A DNA stretch of 64,000 nucleotides from Gammaproteobacteria bacterium. Lineage in GTDB: Bacteria; Pseudomonadota; Gammaproteobacteria; Xanthomonadales; SZUA-36. The notes beneath the pieces are model-generated. The model was not told the DNA's origin, searched no databases, and saw nothing but the letters and a program-made list of their open reading frames with translations. Where the stretch lies: NCBI GenBank assembly GCA_030431095.1, contig JAUIJU010000006.1:42664-106663 (forward strand), read 5' to 3'. The position numbers and the translations under genes were made by a program. Position 1 is the stretch's first letter, and each line of letters opens with the position of its first letter. Shown here in pieces: positions 50,209 through 58,205 of this stretch.

Positions 50209-53028
50209 TCAGAGGTCGACCTGCACTCCCAGCAGCGCGTTCCAGCCGTACACCTCGTTCTCGGCCAGGCGGCCGAATCCGTCGCCCGACAGGTAGCGCA
50301 GCGGCTCATCGGTGATGTTGATCACTTCCAGGAACACCGTCCAGGAATCGCCGATGGCGTAGCTGGTCTTGAAGTCCAGCTGGCTGTGCGAGGCGACGTA
50401 GATGTCCTCGTTCAGGTCGCCGCCCACTTCGTCCAGGTACTCGCTGCGATAGGACCACGCCAGGCGCGCCTCGAAGCCGCTGCGCTCGAAATACAGCGCG
50501 GCATTGCCGATGTGGTCGGGCTGCAGGAAGAACGGCAGTTTCTCGTCGCGGTCGAACACCGTGGCCTCGCTGTCGGAGTAGGTGTAGTTCAGACCCACGC
50601 CGAAACCGTTCCAGGGCGAGGGCAGCGCCACGAACTGCTGCTGGTAGTTCAGCTCGATGCCGGTGATTTCGCCGCTCTCGGCGTTCTCCGGCCGGGTGCG
50701 CTCCAGTTCGGCGAAGAAGCGGCCGCCAAATTCGATCTCCTCGAAGCTTTCGGTGCGGCTGTAGATCGGACGGTCGATGTCCTTGTGAAACACGCCCGCC
50801 GAGACCAGGCCGCCTGAAGGCAGGTAATACTCGATGGAGAAATCCAGGTTGGTCGACTCCAGGCGGTCCAGTTCCGGGTTGCCTTCTTCCAGTTCGCCCT
50901 CGAGCTCGTCGTCGTCGTTCGGTTCGAACTCGAAGATCTGGTACGGAACCAGCTGCACGTACGCGGGCCTGCCAATGGTCTTGGTGGCGCCGGCGCGTAC
51001 CACCAGTTCGTCGGTGGGCCGCCAGGCGACGATCAGGCTGGGCAGGGTGTCGGTGTAGGACTGGCTGCCGGTGGTCGGCACGGCCTGGACGAAATCACCG
51101 TCATCAAATTCCAGGGCGAACGCGCTGTAGTCCGACTCGGTGCGCTCCACGCGCACCCCGCCGGTCACGGTCCACGTCCCGGTGTCGATGCTGCCCATGA
51201 AGTAGGCGGCCGTGACGTCCTCGTCCACGGTGAAATCCTCGCCGAAGTTCTCCGCGCTGGTGTCGTCGGCGTTGATCTCGAAGTCACCCTGGTTGGCGTT
51301 GAAGAAATCTTCCGCGGCGGGGAGATTCACGATCGGGCCGAAGGTGTAGAAACCCGGCCGCACCGAGTTGTAGAAGTTGCTGCGGCCCGGGGCGGAAAAC
51401 ATGGACAGGAACAGGTCGTCGGCGAACCCGTCGTAAATCGGGCCGCCCAGGTCGCTGGTCTTTTCCCGGGAAGTCCTTTTCACCCCGCCCTTGAGGTACC
51501 CGCTGGACTGCGCGCCAAACGTCACGTCGTGACGCAGGTCGGCCTGCAGGATGCGCAGGTCTTCCTCGACGATCTGGTGGTTGCGGGCGACCTCGTTGAA
51601 TTCCCAGAACGCCGGATCCTGGAACGCGCCGTCGGTGTCGATGCGCGGGAAGTAGTCCGAGGTGTCGTACGCCATGGGCAGCGAATCCTCGACCTCGAAG
51701 CTCCACTCGATGTCGAAAGGCGTGTCCTGTTCCGTTTCGCCGGCCGTGGCGTTCAGGGTCAGCGTGGTGTTGCCGCCGAACACGAACTCTCCGCCGAGCG
51801 TCGACTGGGCAATGGACTGCTTTTCCAGCCGGTGCTTGTAGGTTTTCTCGCCCTCGCCCTCGGTGAACAGGCCGGAGGTGGCGGTCTGGTTCTCCAGGTC
51901 GCCCTCGCGGTAATCGTAGACGGTCTCGATGCGGTCCTCGAGGTCCTCGAAACGGTTCCACAGGTTGCGGAACCAGACCTGAACGGTGTCCGTGGGACGC
52001 CACTCGAAGTTGGCCACGATGCCCTGGCGTTCACGTTCCAGCGTGTAGTCGCGCAGCACCAGGTCTTCGGGCACGAAATAATCGCCTTCCTCTTCCCAGA
52101 CGTTGCCCTGCACATTCTCTGATCGGTATTCGCGGAAGCTGTAACTGCCCGAAAGCAGGATGCCGAACTGGTCGTCGGAACCGAACACCTGGCCCCAGGC
52201 CAGCGAGGCGCCGTAGGGGCTTTCCTCGTTCAGGTCGTAGTAGCCGTACTCAGCCGCGGCGGAAAACATGAAGCCGTCCTCGTCGTCGTAGGGGCTCGGC
52301 GTGACCAGGTTCACCGCGCCACCGATGGAGTTGCCGTCCATGTCCGAGGTGACGGTCTTGACCACTTCCAGCTTGGCCAGGATGTTCGCGGGAATGGTGT
52401 CCAGGGCGATGCGGCGGTCGTCGGCTTCCGGGGCGCCGATGGTCTGGCCGTCCACGGTCACGTTGTTCAGACCCGGATCGATGCCGCGCACCGCCACGTA
52501 GCGGCCTTCGCCCTGGTCGATGGTGATGGAAATGCCGGGCACGCGCTGCAGCGCCTCGGCGGCGTTCTGGTCGGGCAGTTTGCCGGCATCGTCGGCGGTG
52601 ATGGAGTCTTTCACGACGTCGGCGGTCATTTTGTCCTGCACCGCGCTGAGCTGGGCGGCACGGAAGCCCTCCACCAGCACTTCCTCGGTGACCGACACGG
52701 CGCTCAGCCCGAGGTCCACCGTCGCGGCGCTGTCGCCGACACCGACCTGCAGTTCACCGGGGCTGTAGCCCACGTAGGTGACCAGCAGCGTGTATTCTCC
52801 GGCGGGCAGGGTGCCGAACTGGTAGCGACCCGAGGAGTCGGTGACCACGCGCCGGTTCAATTCCTGGATGCGCACTTCCGCCGCCGCCAGGGGGCGATTG
52901 GTGGCGCTGTCGACGATGCGCCCCTGCAGCAGGGCGTCGGCCAGGGCGGTGGATGACAGGCCCATCAGGGCCAGGGCGCAGCCCGCCGCCAGCGGCGTTC
53001 TGCGCAGGAAAGTACTGGATGGAGACAT
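50209..53028 (-). CDS. TonB-dependent outer-membrane receptor
   Basis: A 939-aa receptor. A signal peptide (LAAGCALALMGLSSTALA) precedes an N-terminal carboxypeptidase-regulatory-like beta domain (LQGRIVDSATNRPLAAAEVRI). The plug shows EALQRVPGISITIDQGEGRYVAVRGIDPGLNNVTVDGQ and KTVTSDMDGNSIGGAVNLVT. The 22-strand barrel closes at YGWNALLGVQVDL with a terminal aromatic/Leu. A TonB box may lie around TEEVLVEG. This OAR-like type takes up organic ligands or complexes with TonB energy. The gene follows the phytase on the same strand (145 bp), a pairing reported for beta-propeller phytases, which suggests uptake of phytate, its lower esters or the metal released. AGGA precedes the start. Confidence 0.93.
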   Translation of the reverse strand: MSPSSTFLRRTPLAAGCALALMGLSSTALADALLQGRIVDSATNRPLAAAEVRIQELNRRVVTDSSGRYQFGTLPAGEYTLLVTYVGYSPGELQVGVGDSAATVDLGLSAVSVTEEVLVEGFRAAQLSAVQDKMTADVVKDSITADDAGKLPDQNAAEALQRVPGISITIDQGEGRYVAVRGIDPGLNNVTVDGQTIGAPEADDRRIALDTIPANILAKLEVVKTVTSDMDGNSIGGAVNLVTPSPYDDEDGFMFSAAAEYGYYDLNEESPYGASLAWGQVFGSDDQFGILLSGSYSFREYRSENVQGNVWEEEGDYFVPEDLVLRDYTLERERQGIVANFEWRPTDTVQVWFRNLWNRFEDLEDRIETVYDYREGDLENQTATSGLFTEGEGEKTYKHRLEKQSIAQSTLGGEFVFGGNTTLTLNATAGETEQDTPFDIEWSFEVEDSLPMAYDTSDYFPRIDTDGAFQDPAFWEFNEVARNHQIVEEDLRILQADLRHDVTFGAQSSGYLKGGVKRTSREKTSDLGGPIYDGFADDLFLSMFSAPGRSNFYNSVRPGFYTFGPIVNLPAAEDFFNANQGDFEINADDTSAENFGEDFTVDEDVTAAYFMGSIDTGTWTVTGGVRVERTESDYSAFALEFDDGDFVQAVPTTGSQSYTDTLPSLIVAWRPTDELVVRAGATKTIGRPAYVQLVPYQIFEFEPNDDDELEGELEEGNPELDRLESTNLDFSIEYYLPSGGLVSAGVFHKDIDRPIYSRTESFEEIEFGGRFFAELERTRPENAESGEITGIELNYQQQFVALPSPWNGFGVGLNYTYSDSEATVFDRDEKLPFFLQPDHIGNAALYFERSGFEARLAWSYRSEYLDEVGGDLNEDIYVASHSQLDFKTSYAIGDSWTVFLEVINITDEPLRYLSGDGFGRLAENEVYGWNALLGVQVDL

Positions 53029-53116
53029 GGTGGGTGTCCTTCAGGTCGATTGACGGTGTCCGCGCCGCGCGGTCGGCGACTTACGGAAGGCTCAGGCCCG
53101 TGCAAAGGGACCCAAT

Positions 53117-53135
53117 CCCCCCATTTTCAGGGGGG
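53117..53135. other. C6/G6 hairpin between phytase and receptor genes
   Basis: CCCCCC-ATTTTCA-GGGGGG lies in the 145-bp gap. On the minus strand no T-run follows. It could tune receptor expression relative to phytase, or be an upstream operator. I see no convincing promoter in this gap. Confidence 0.35.
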
Positions 53136-53173
53136 TACATGACACTTTGGTGACAGGCGGGCGCCCGAAGGGA

Positions 53174-55225
53174 TCAGTCGAGTTGCAGGGACTCGCTGAT
53201 GGCGTGCCAGGGAACGATCTTGAAGTTTTGACGTTCGCGCGGGGCCAGGTTCCGTCCGTCCTGCACCACCAGCAGGCCTTGCGGATAGTCCGGGCCCAGC
53301 GGGGCGCTGGTGACTTCCAGCCCGTCGGTCTCGGAGGCGCCGTCGATGCCGTCGCCGGCAACGATGAAAAACTCGCCCACGTAGGCATGATCGCCGGCGC
53401 GCTGATACAGCAGGTAGCTGTCGTTGCCCTGGTTGGACGCCACCAGGTAGCCGCTGCCGTCGGCGCGTTTCCACAGGGCCAGGCCCTCCACGTCCGGCAC
53501 CAGGCGGTCATGCTCGAAACTGTCGACCAGGATTCGGTCGAGGCCGTCGGCGGTCTCCGCGGAATACTTCCAGATGCCGTGTTCTTCTTCGGCGATGAAC
53601 AGCGTGCCGTGCTCGTCATCGGCCACGCAGCCCTCGGCCTGGGCGCCGACCGGGATTTCCCGCAACAGCTCGTGGGCGATGCCGCCCTGGCCGTCGTCAG
53701 TGAGCAGAAACTGCAATGCGCGCCCGTCGTCGGCGTTGTTGACGACGACCTGGTAGCTGCCGTCCCGTTCGCTGCGGTACAGGCACAGGCCGTAAGGGTC
53801 GGCCAGGTCGGTCGCGATGAAGCTGTCCGTCAGCTCGGTCAGCGTGCGCGCCGCGCCGTCGAGCAGGAACAGGGCCACGCCGTGGCGGGTGCGGTCGCTG
53901 CCGGCCACCAGCGTGTGCTCGTTTGCGCCGAGTACGAAGCCGTCGCGCAGATCCACGTTGTTGATCCGTCCGGCCGGTGTGAAACCCAGGTCGTTGCCCT
54001 GCAGGTCGTAGAGGTGAATGCCGCCCTGTTTGTCGCTACCCAGCACCAGGCTGCGTGCCGGGTCACCGGGGTGAACCCAGATGGCCGGGTCGTCGGCGGC
54101 GTCGCCGTGGTGGGTGACGGGCCCCGTTTCCACCGTGGGTTGCACGGCCACCGGCGCCAGGCCGCCAAGGGTGTCGGGCGTGAACGCCGGGGACAGGCCC
54201 AGAGCCGAAGCGACATCGTCCCAGGCCAGCACCCGGACGCCACGGCTGTCCGGGCCGTCGTCCTCGTCGGCGATGGCCAACAGGACCCGGCCGTCGGGCG
54301 CGGCCACGGACAGGCCTTCGGCCTCACCCAGGTTCGGCACGGTGAAGGCATGGCGCACGGCGCCGTCGGCGGTGTCGATCACGGCGATGCGGGCGGCTTC
54401 CACGTCGGACACCAGAAGCCAGGCGGCGCCGTCGCCGGCCGGCACCAGCGCCAGGCCCTTGAGTTCCTCGCCCAGTTCACCGTGCGGCGCGGTCGGCGCC
54501 ACCGAAGTGAAGGACGGGTCACTTTCCGGCTCGGCCCCGGTGCGCCACACGCCCAGGGATTCGTGAACCAGGTACAGGTCGCGGCGCGCGGTATCGACCA
54601 CGCAATGGGCGGCGCCTTTGCCGGCCGGCAGGCTGCGCAGGCGTTGCGCGGCGCCGCCGGCGTTCGCGGACAGGCCCCATTGCTGGACCTCGCCGCTGTC
54701 GGTGACCACGAACAGTTGCCAGGTTCGCGACAGCGGGCTGAAGGTGTGGCACAGGCCGGTCACCTCGTCGCCGGCGTCCAGCGAAGGTACATCCAGGCGC
54801 TCCAGGCGGAGGGGGTCGCCACCAAAACGGTGCAGGCTGACCTGGCCGCTGCCGCCTTCGGCGATCGCCACCAGGGCGCCCTCGGCGAGCGCGGACGGCG
54901 CATCGGCCAGGGTGTTGCCGTCGAGCACCTCGACGAGTTCCGTGTTGACGGCGCGTTCGCGTCCGATCTCCGCGCCGTCGGCGTCGAACCAGGCCAGGCC
55001 ATTCTCGCCCAACGCGGCCAGTACGACCGGGTTGTCGCCCACGCTCACCACGGCGGCGTCCGACGGTGAGGAAAGGCCCTGGGGAATGGCGCGTACCGCG
55101 TCGGGCACGATGGCGGGATGGTGCCCATTAACGTGGTGCGCGAATGCCGTGGCAAAAGGGGCAGTCAGCGCCAGCAGCAGGGTCGACAGGGTAGAACGGA
55201 TCGGGACAGGCGAAGACGGGGCCAT
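53174..55225 (-). CDS. Two-domain secreted beta-propeller phytase
   Basis: A 683-aa exported enzyme of the 3-phytase/beta-propeller (BPP) family, which removes phosphate from phytate using calcium. A signal peptide (STLLLALTAPFATAFA) is followed by an N-terminal half-domain, a degenerate propeller (VLAALGENGLAWFD, GEAEGLSVAAPDG). The complete C-terminal domain shows HGDAADDPAIWVHPGDPARS, GSDKQGGIHLYDLQG, GRINNVDLR, EGCVADDEHGTLFIAEEEHG and DVEGLALW...VASNQGNDSYLLY. Two-domain BPPs are known, with the N-terminal domain thought to aid activity on other inositol phosphates. The start at 55225 is chosen for its signal peptide and CTGGAG site; the ORF-track start adds 89 residues. It is followed by the TonB receptor. 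Confidence 0.93.
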   Translation of the reverse strand: MAPSSPVPIRSTLSTLLLALTAPFATAFAHHVNGHHPAIVPDAVRAIPQGLSSPSDAAVVSVGDNPVVLAALGENGLAWFDADGAEIGRERAVNTELVEVLDGNTLADAPSALAEGALVAIAEGGSGQVSLHRFGGDPLRLERLDVPSLDAGDEVTGLCHTFSPLSRTWQLFVVTDSGEVQQWGLSANAGGAAQRLRSLPAGKGAAHCVVDTARRDLYLVHESLGVWRTGAEPESDPSFTSVAPTAPHGELGEELKGLALVPAGDGAAWLLVSDVEAARIAVIDTADGAVRHAFTVPNLGEAEGLSVAAPDGRVLLAIADEDDGPDSRGVRVLAWDDVASALGLSPAFTPDTLGGLAPVAVQPTVETGPVTHHGDAADDPAIWVHPGDPARSLVLGSDKQGGIHLYDLQGNDLGFTPAGRINNVDLRDGFVLGANEHTLVAGSDRTRHGVALFLLDGAARTLTELTDSFIATDLADPYGLCLYRSERDGSYQVVVNNADDGRALQFLLTDDGQGGIAHELLREIPVGAQAEGCVADDEHGTLFIAEEEHGIWKYSAETADGLDRILVDSFEHDRLVPDVEGLALWKRADGSGYLVASNQGNDSYLLYQRAGDHAYVGEFFIVAGDGIDGASETDGLEVTSAPLGPDYPQGLLVVQDGRNLAPRERQNFKIVPWHAISESLQLD

Positions 55226-55297
55226 GAAGTCAGCTCCAGGGTTGTGGGTTGGCATCGGCGTCGGGCAGTCTCCCGCGCCCATGTGACCGTTTCGTGA

Positions 55298-55325
55298 ACG
55301 ACGCGCGGTCTGGTGCGCGCGTCGT
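55298..55325. other. Ten-bp stem hairpin between STAS and phytase genes
   Basis: ACGACGCGCG and CGCGCGTCGT pair with an 8-nt loop, 15 bp past the STAS stop on the minus strand. There is no T-run, so it is either a factor-dependent terminator, an mRNA 3' stabiliser or a partial attenuator ahead of the phytase gene. Confidence 0.45.
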
Positions 55326-55340
55326 CGGGGAATCGGGGTT

Positions 55341-55709
55341 TCAGTCCTCGGTGACCTGGCGTTGCATCTGGTCGAGGTAGGCATCCAGTTCCGCGGCGGA
55401 ACTGAACACCGATTGCACCGGGACCGCCTTGACGATGTCGAAGACCTTGCGCACCTGCGGCGAGGGTTCGCTGACCACGAATCGTCCACCATGCTCTTTC
55501 ATCATCTTTTTGAGCTGGAACACGCAGCGCAATCCGGCGGAGGAGATGTAGTCCAGGTCCCGGAGGTTGAGCACCAGCACGGGGGGTGGGTGCTCGGCCA
55601 GGGCGTCGATCACCGGCCGCATCTGCGGCGCGGTGTCCGTGTCGAGTTCGCCGACGAGGTGCAGGCGGGCGGTGGTGCCCTGGGTGTCGTGTTCGATGAT
55701 CAGCGGCAT
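55341..55709 (-). CDS. STAS-domain anti-sigma-factor antagonist
   Basis: A 122-aa STAS protein of the RsbV/SpoIIAA type. The core is LHLVGELDTDTAPQMRPVI, LNLRDLDYISSAGLRCVFQL and GGRFVVSEPSPQVRKVF. The first Ser of DYISSAGLR is the usual phosphorylation site. When dephosphorylated, such proteins bind the HATPase kinase and free its other partner. The kinase gene is 34 bp upstream and a SpoIIE-type phosphatase gene lies before that, so the three form a partner-switching set on one strand. Confidence 0.93.
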   Translation of the reverse strand: MPLIIEHDTQGTTARLHLVGELDTDTAPQMRPVIDALAEHPPPVLVLNLRDLDYISSAGLRCVFQLKKMMKEHGGRFVVSEPSPQVRKVFDIVKAVPVQSVFSSAAELDAYLDQMQRQVTED

Positions 55710-55743
55710 GGCTTGGGGTTCCTGGTCGCTTATCCGTTGGTTT

Positions 55744-56166
55744 TCAGGGCCTGGACAGGGTGAGTTCCAGGCGGTTCATGCCGTCCACGCGGCTGTAGTT
55801 CACGCGTTCCGCCAGCGAACGGACCAGCAGGATGCCCATGCCGCCTTCGCAGCGTTCCTCGTCCCCCAGGTCCTGTTCCTGTTCGCCGAGGGGGTCGAAG
55901 GCCACCCCGGGATCTTCGAACACCAGGTCCAGCCGGTCCGGCCAGATGCGCCAGCTGACCGTGGCGGGCTTGCCGTCTTCGCGAGCGCCGCTGTATTTGA
56001 CCACATTGGTCATCACCTCTTCCACGACCAGCCGCAGGTCTGAGGCGGCGCAGGGGCGCGCACCGGCCGTTTCGAGTTGCCGGGTCAGGCGTTTCAGCAC
56101 CGACTGGTGGCAGTCGGGCGCCAGCTTCACGTCCAGCGCGCCCTCGACCGGATCCGCCACCGTCAA
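55744..56166 (-). CDS. HATPase-type anti-sigma serine kinase (RsbW-like)
   Basis: A ~140-aa GHKL ATPase of the RsbW/SpoIIAB group. The N box is DLRLVVEEVMTNVVKYSG, the G1 box DLVFEDPGVAFDP and the G2 box CEGGMGILLVRSL. Such kinases phosphorylate the STAS partner and sequester a sigma factor or another target; no sigma factor gene is near. The TTG at 56166 is chosen because GGAGA lies 6 bp upstream and it forms a TTGA overlap with the phosphatase stop. The ORF track uses a GTG at 56190 with no good ribosome site. It is cytoplasmic. Confidence 0.88.
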   Translation of the reverse strand: MTVADPVEGALDVKLAPDCHQSVLKRLTRQLETAGARPCAASDLRLVVEEVMTNVVKYSGAREDGKPATVSWRIWPDRLDLVFEDPGVAFDPLGEQEQDLGDEERCEGGMGILLVRSLAERVNYSRVDGMNRLELTLSRP

Positions 56167-58106
56167 GACGCGTCTCCGGGCGCGTGCCACCGCAGCACCA
56201 GCAGGGTCAGGTCATCGGCCTGCTCGGCCCCGGCGGCGTAGCGCTCCACCGCTTCGTAGATGCACGCCAGCAGACCGGCGGCGTTCGGCGGGTGGGGTTG
56301 CGCCAGCGCGGCGACCAGGCGTTTTTCGCCGAACAGCACGCCGTCCGGGTCACGGGCCTCGGTCACGCCGTCGGTGAACGTCACCAGGGCTTCGCCGTCG
56401 CGCAGCAGCAGCTCGTGCGCCGGAAACTCGGCATCGGGGTCCAGGCCGACCGGCGGGCCGTTCTCCATGGCAATCTGCCTGACCTTGCCGTCCGCCGCCA
56501 CGCGCAGCGGCGCATCATGCCCGGCGCTGGCCAGCCGCAGGCGGCCATCGTCCAGGTGCAGCATGCCGGCCAGCAGCGTCACGAACATGCACAGTTCGTT
56601 TTCCTCGCACAGGGCGCGGTTGACCTCGGCCAGCAGTTCTTCCGGGTGGTTGCCGTGCGCCGCCACGCCCTTGAGCATGGCATTGGCCCGGGTCATGAAC
56701 AGCGCCGCTGGAACGCCTTTGTCCGAGACGTCGCCGATGACGAAGAACAGGCGATTGCCGGCCAGGCGGGTGTAGTTGTACAGGTCGCCGCCCACGGCGC
56801 GTGCGGAGCGCACGGTGGCGGCCAGGTCCACGCCCAATTCCTCGGCCGGCGGCTGCTCCCGCGGCAGCAGGGCATGCTGCAACAGGCGCGCGGTGGTCAG
56901 TTCCGCGTCCATGCGCTCGCGCGCCGCGGTGGCGCGTGTCAGGTCCTCGATGTAGTGCTGCAGGTGTTCCTGCATCAGGTGGAAAGAACGGGACAAGCGG
57001 CCGATTTCGTCCGCACGTTCCTGGCCCGGGGTGTCGCCGTGGAACTCGCCGCGGGCGATGGCGCGGGTGCGGTCCGCCAGTTCACCCAACGGCCTGAGGC
57101 TGCGCAGCGACACGAACGCCAGGGTCGAGGCCAGCAGGATCAGCAGGCCGATGGCGAACAGCAGCCGGAACCGGGTCGCGGCCTGGATGTCGGCCAGGAA
57201 ATCCTGGTCGGAGAAGTACACCCCGACGCCCCAGCCGGCTTCCTTCAGGGGCAGAACAAGCAGTCTGCCGGGCCGCTGCGGGTCACCGCCGGCCAGGCCT
57301 TCGTGCATGCCGTCGTCGGGCCGCAGCCAGCGCTCCTCGCCACGGGCGATGGTCGCCGTCACTTCGCGCAGGATGGGCAGGTTCTGTTCGCGGGCCAGGT
57401 CGTCGAGGCGTCGTTCCAGCAGCCAGTCGTCCTCGGGGTGCGCCACCAGGCGGCCGTCCGCGTCGAACACCAGGACCGCGCCGGGCCGCCCCAGCAGACT
57501 GGAGCCGGCGATCTCGGTCAGGAAGCCCAGTTCGAGATCGGCGGTGAGCACGGCTTGCCGGCCTTCGACGGTCAGCGGCACGGAATAGGTCACCATGCGC
57601 ACCTCGCCGCCGCCTTCATCGTAATAGGGCGTGCTCCAGGTGGGCTGACCCAGCTCAAGGGGTTCGGTGAACCAGGGCCATTCCCAGTAGCGGTAATCGT
57701 CGCCCGCCAGGCTGGTGACCTCCAGGCCGTCGCCCTCGCGGTGCACGTAGGGTGCCATCTGCCCTGCGCCATCCGGTTCCGGCGCCAGCGCCAGGGTGCT
57801 GCCGTACAGCAGGGGAAAGCCCTCGATCGATTCACTCAGCAGCGAAACGGCGCCCGCCTCGTTCAGCGACGGCAGCCGCGAAAGGGGAATGGCCATGGAT
57901 TCGACGCTGGCCTTGGTGCTGCGCAAAACGCCCTGCAATTCCTCCTTGACCGTGGCGCCGAGGTTGGCCGCGGCAGCCTCGCCGGTGCGGATCATGGTGC
58001 CGGCGGCGGTGCGTGTTTCGATCCAGGTGGCCAGCAGCAGCAACAGGCTCAGTGGAATGAGCATGGCCACCACCAGGCGTGTGGACAGGCTTTTGAACAG
58101 CTTCAT
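56163..58106 (-). CDS. Membrane-bound SpoIIE-type PP2C phosphatase with dCache and HAMP domains
   Basis: A 647-aa sensor phosphatase. One N-terminal membrane helix (LVVAMLIPLSLLLLLATWI) and a second near residue 320 (LLFAIGLLILLASTLAFVSL) flank a periplasmic dCache-like sensor (~40-310; YWEWPWFTEPLELGQPTWSTPYYDEGG is the small-ligand pocket signature). HAMP (LRPLGELADRTRAIARGEF) follows, then the PP2C/SpoIIE domain (LLQHALLPREQPPAEELGVDLAA, GDLYNYTRL, FFVIGDVSDKGVPAALFM, TFTDGVTEARDP, QADDLTLLVLR). It would dephosphorylate the STAS protein downstream when the sensor is engaged. The start at 58106 (MKLFKSL) has a GGGGGAA site. It is first in the cluster. Confidence 0.93.
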   Translation of the reverse strand: MKLFKSLSTRLVVAMLIPLSLLLLLATWIETRTAAGTMIRTGEAAAANLGATVKEELQGVLRSTKASVESMAIPLSRLPSLNEAGAVSLLSESIEGFPLLYGSTLALAPEPDGAGQMAPYVHREGDGLEVTSLAGDDYRYWEWPWFTEPLELGQPTWSTPYYDEGGGEVRMVTYSVPLTVEGRQAVLTADLELGFLTEIAGSSLLGRPGAVLVFDADGRLVAHPEDDWLLERRLDDLAREQNLPILREVTATIARGEERWLRPDDGMHEGLAGGDPQRPGRLLVLPLKEAGWGVGVYFSDQDFLADIQAATRFRLLFAIGLLILLASTLAFVSLRSLRPLGELADRTRAIARGEFHGDTPGQERADEIGRLSRSFHLMQEHLQHYIEDLTRATAARERMDAELTTARLLQHALLPREQPPAEELGVDLAATVRSARAVGGDLYNYTRLAGNRLFFVIGDVSDKGVPAALFMTRANAMLKGVAAHGNHPEELLAEVNRALCEENELCMFVTLLAGMLHLDDGRLRLASAGHDAPLRVAADGKVRQIAMENGPPVGLDPDAEFPAHELLLRDGEALVTFTDGVTEARDPDGVLFGEKRLVAALAQPHPPNAAGLLACIYEAVERYAAGAEQADDLTLLVLRWHAPGDAS

Positions 58107-58128
58107 CGTGTTATTCCCCCGCTCCCCG

Positions 58129-58147
58129 ATCACCGGTTCGCGGTGAT
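58129..58147. other. Hairpin in the leader of the SpoIIE-phosphatase gene
   Basis: ATCACCG-GTTCG-CGGTGAT is a perfect 7-bp stem with a 5-nt loop, about 23 bp before the start codon and just upstream of the ribosome site. It could be an operator or an RNA structure affecting initiation. Confidence 0.4.
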
Positions 58148-58171
58148 TCTTTCAATCTAGCACAGGGGGCG

Positions 58172-58195
58172 GGGCCTGCCCGCGAACGCAGGCCC
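58172..58195. other. Hairpin downstream of the antiporter gene
   Basis: GGGCCTGC and GCAGGCCC pair with an 8-nt loop, 11 bp past the antiporter stop on the minus strand. No T-run follows, so its terminator role is uncertain. Confidence 0.4.
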
Positions 58196-58205
58196 GGCCC
58201 GGGGC

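Noticed and set aside
56184-58160. Plus-strand ORF of 658 aa opposite the SpoIIE phosphatase
   Set aside because: The minus-strand gene has membrane helices, HAMP and PP2C motifs; the plus-strand frame is a Gln/Arg/Gly-rich shadow.
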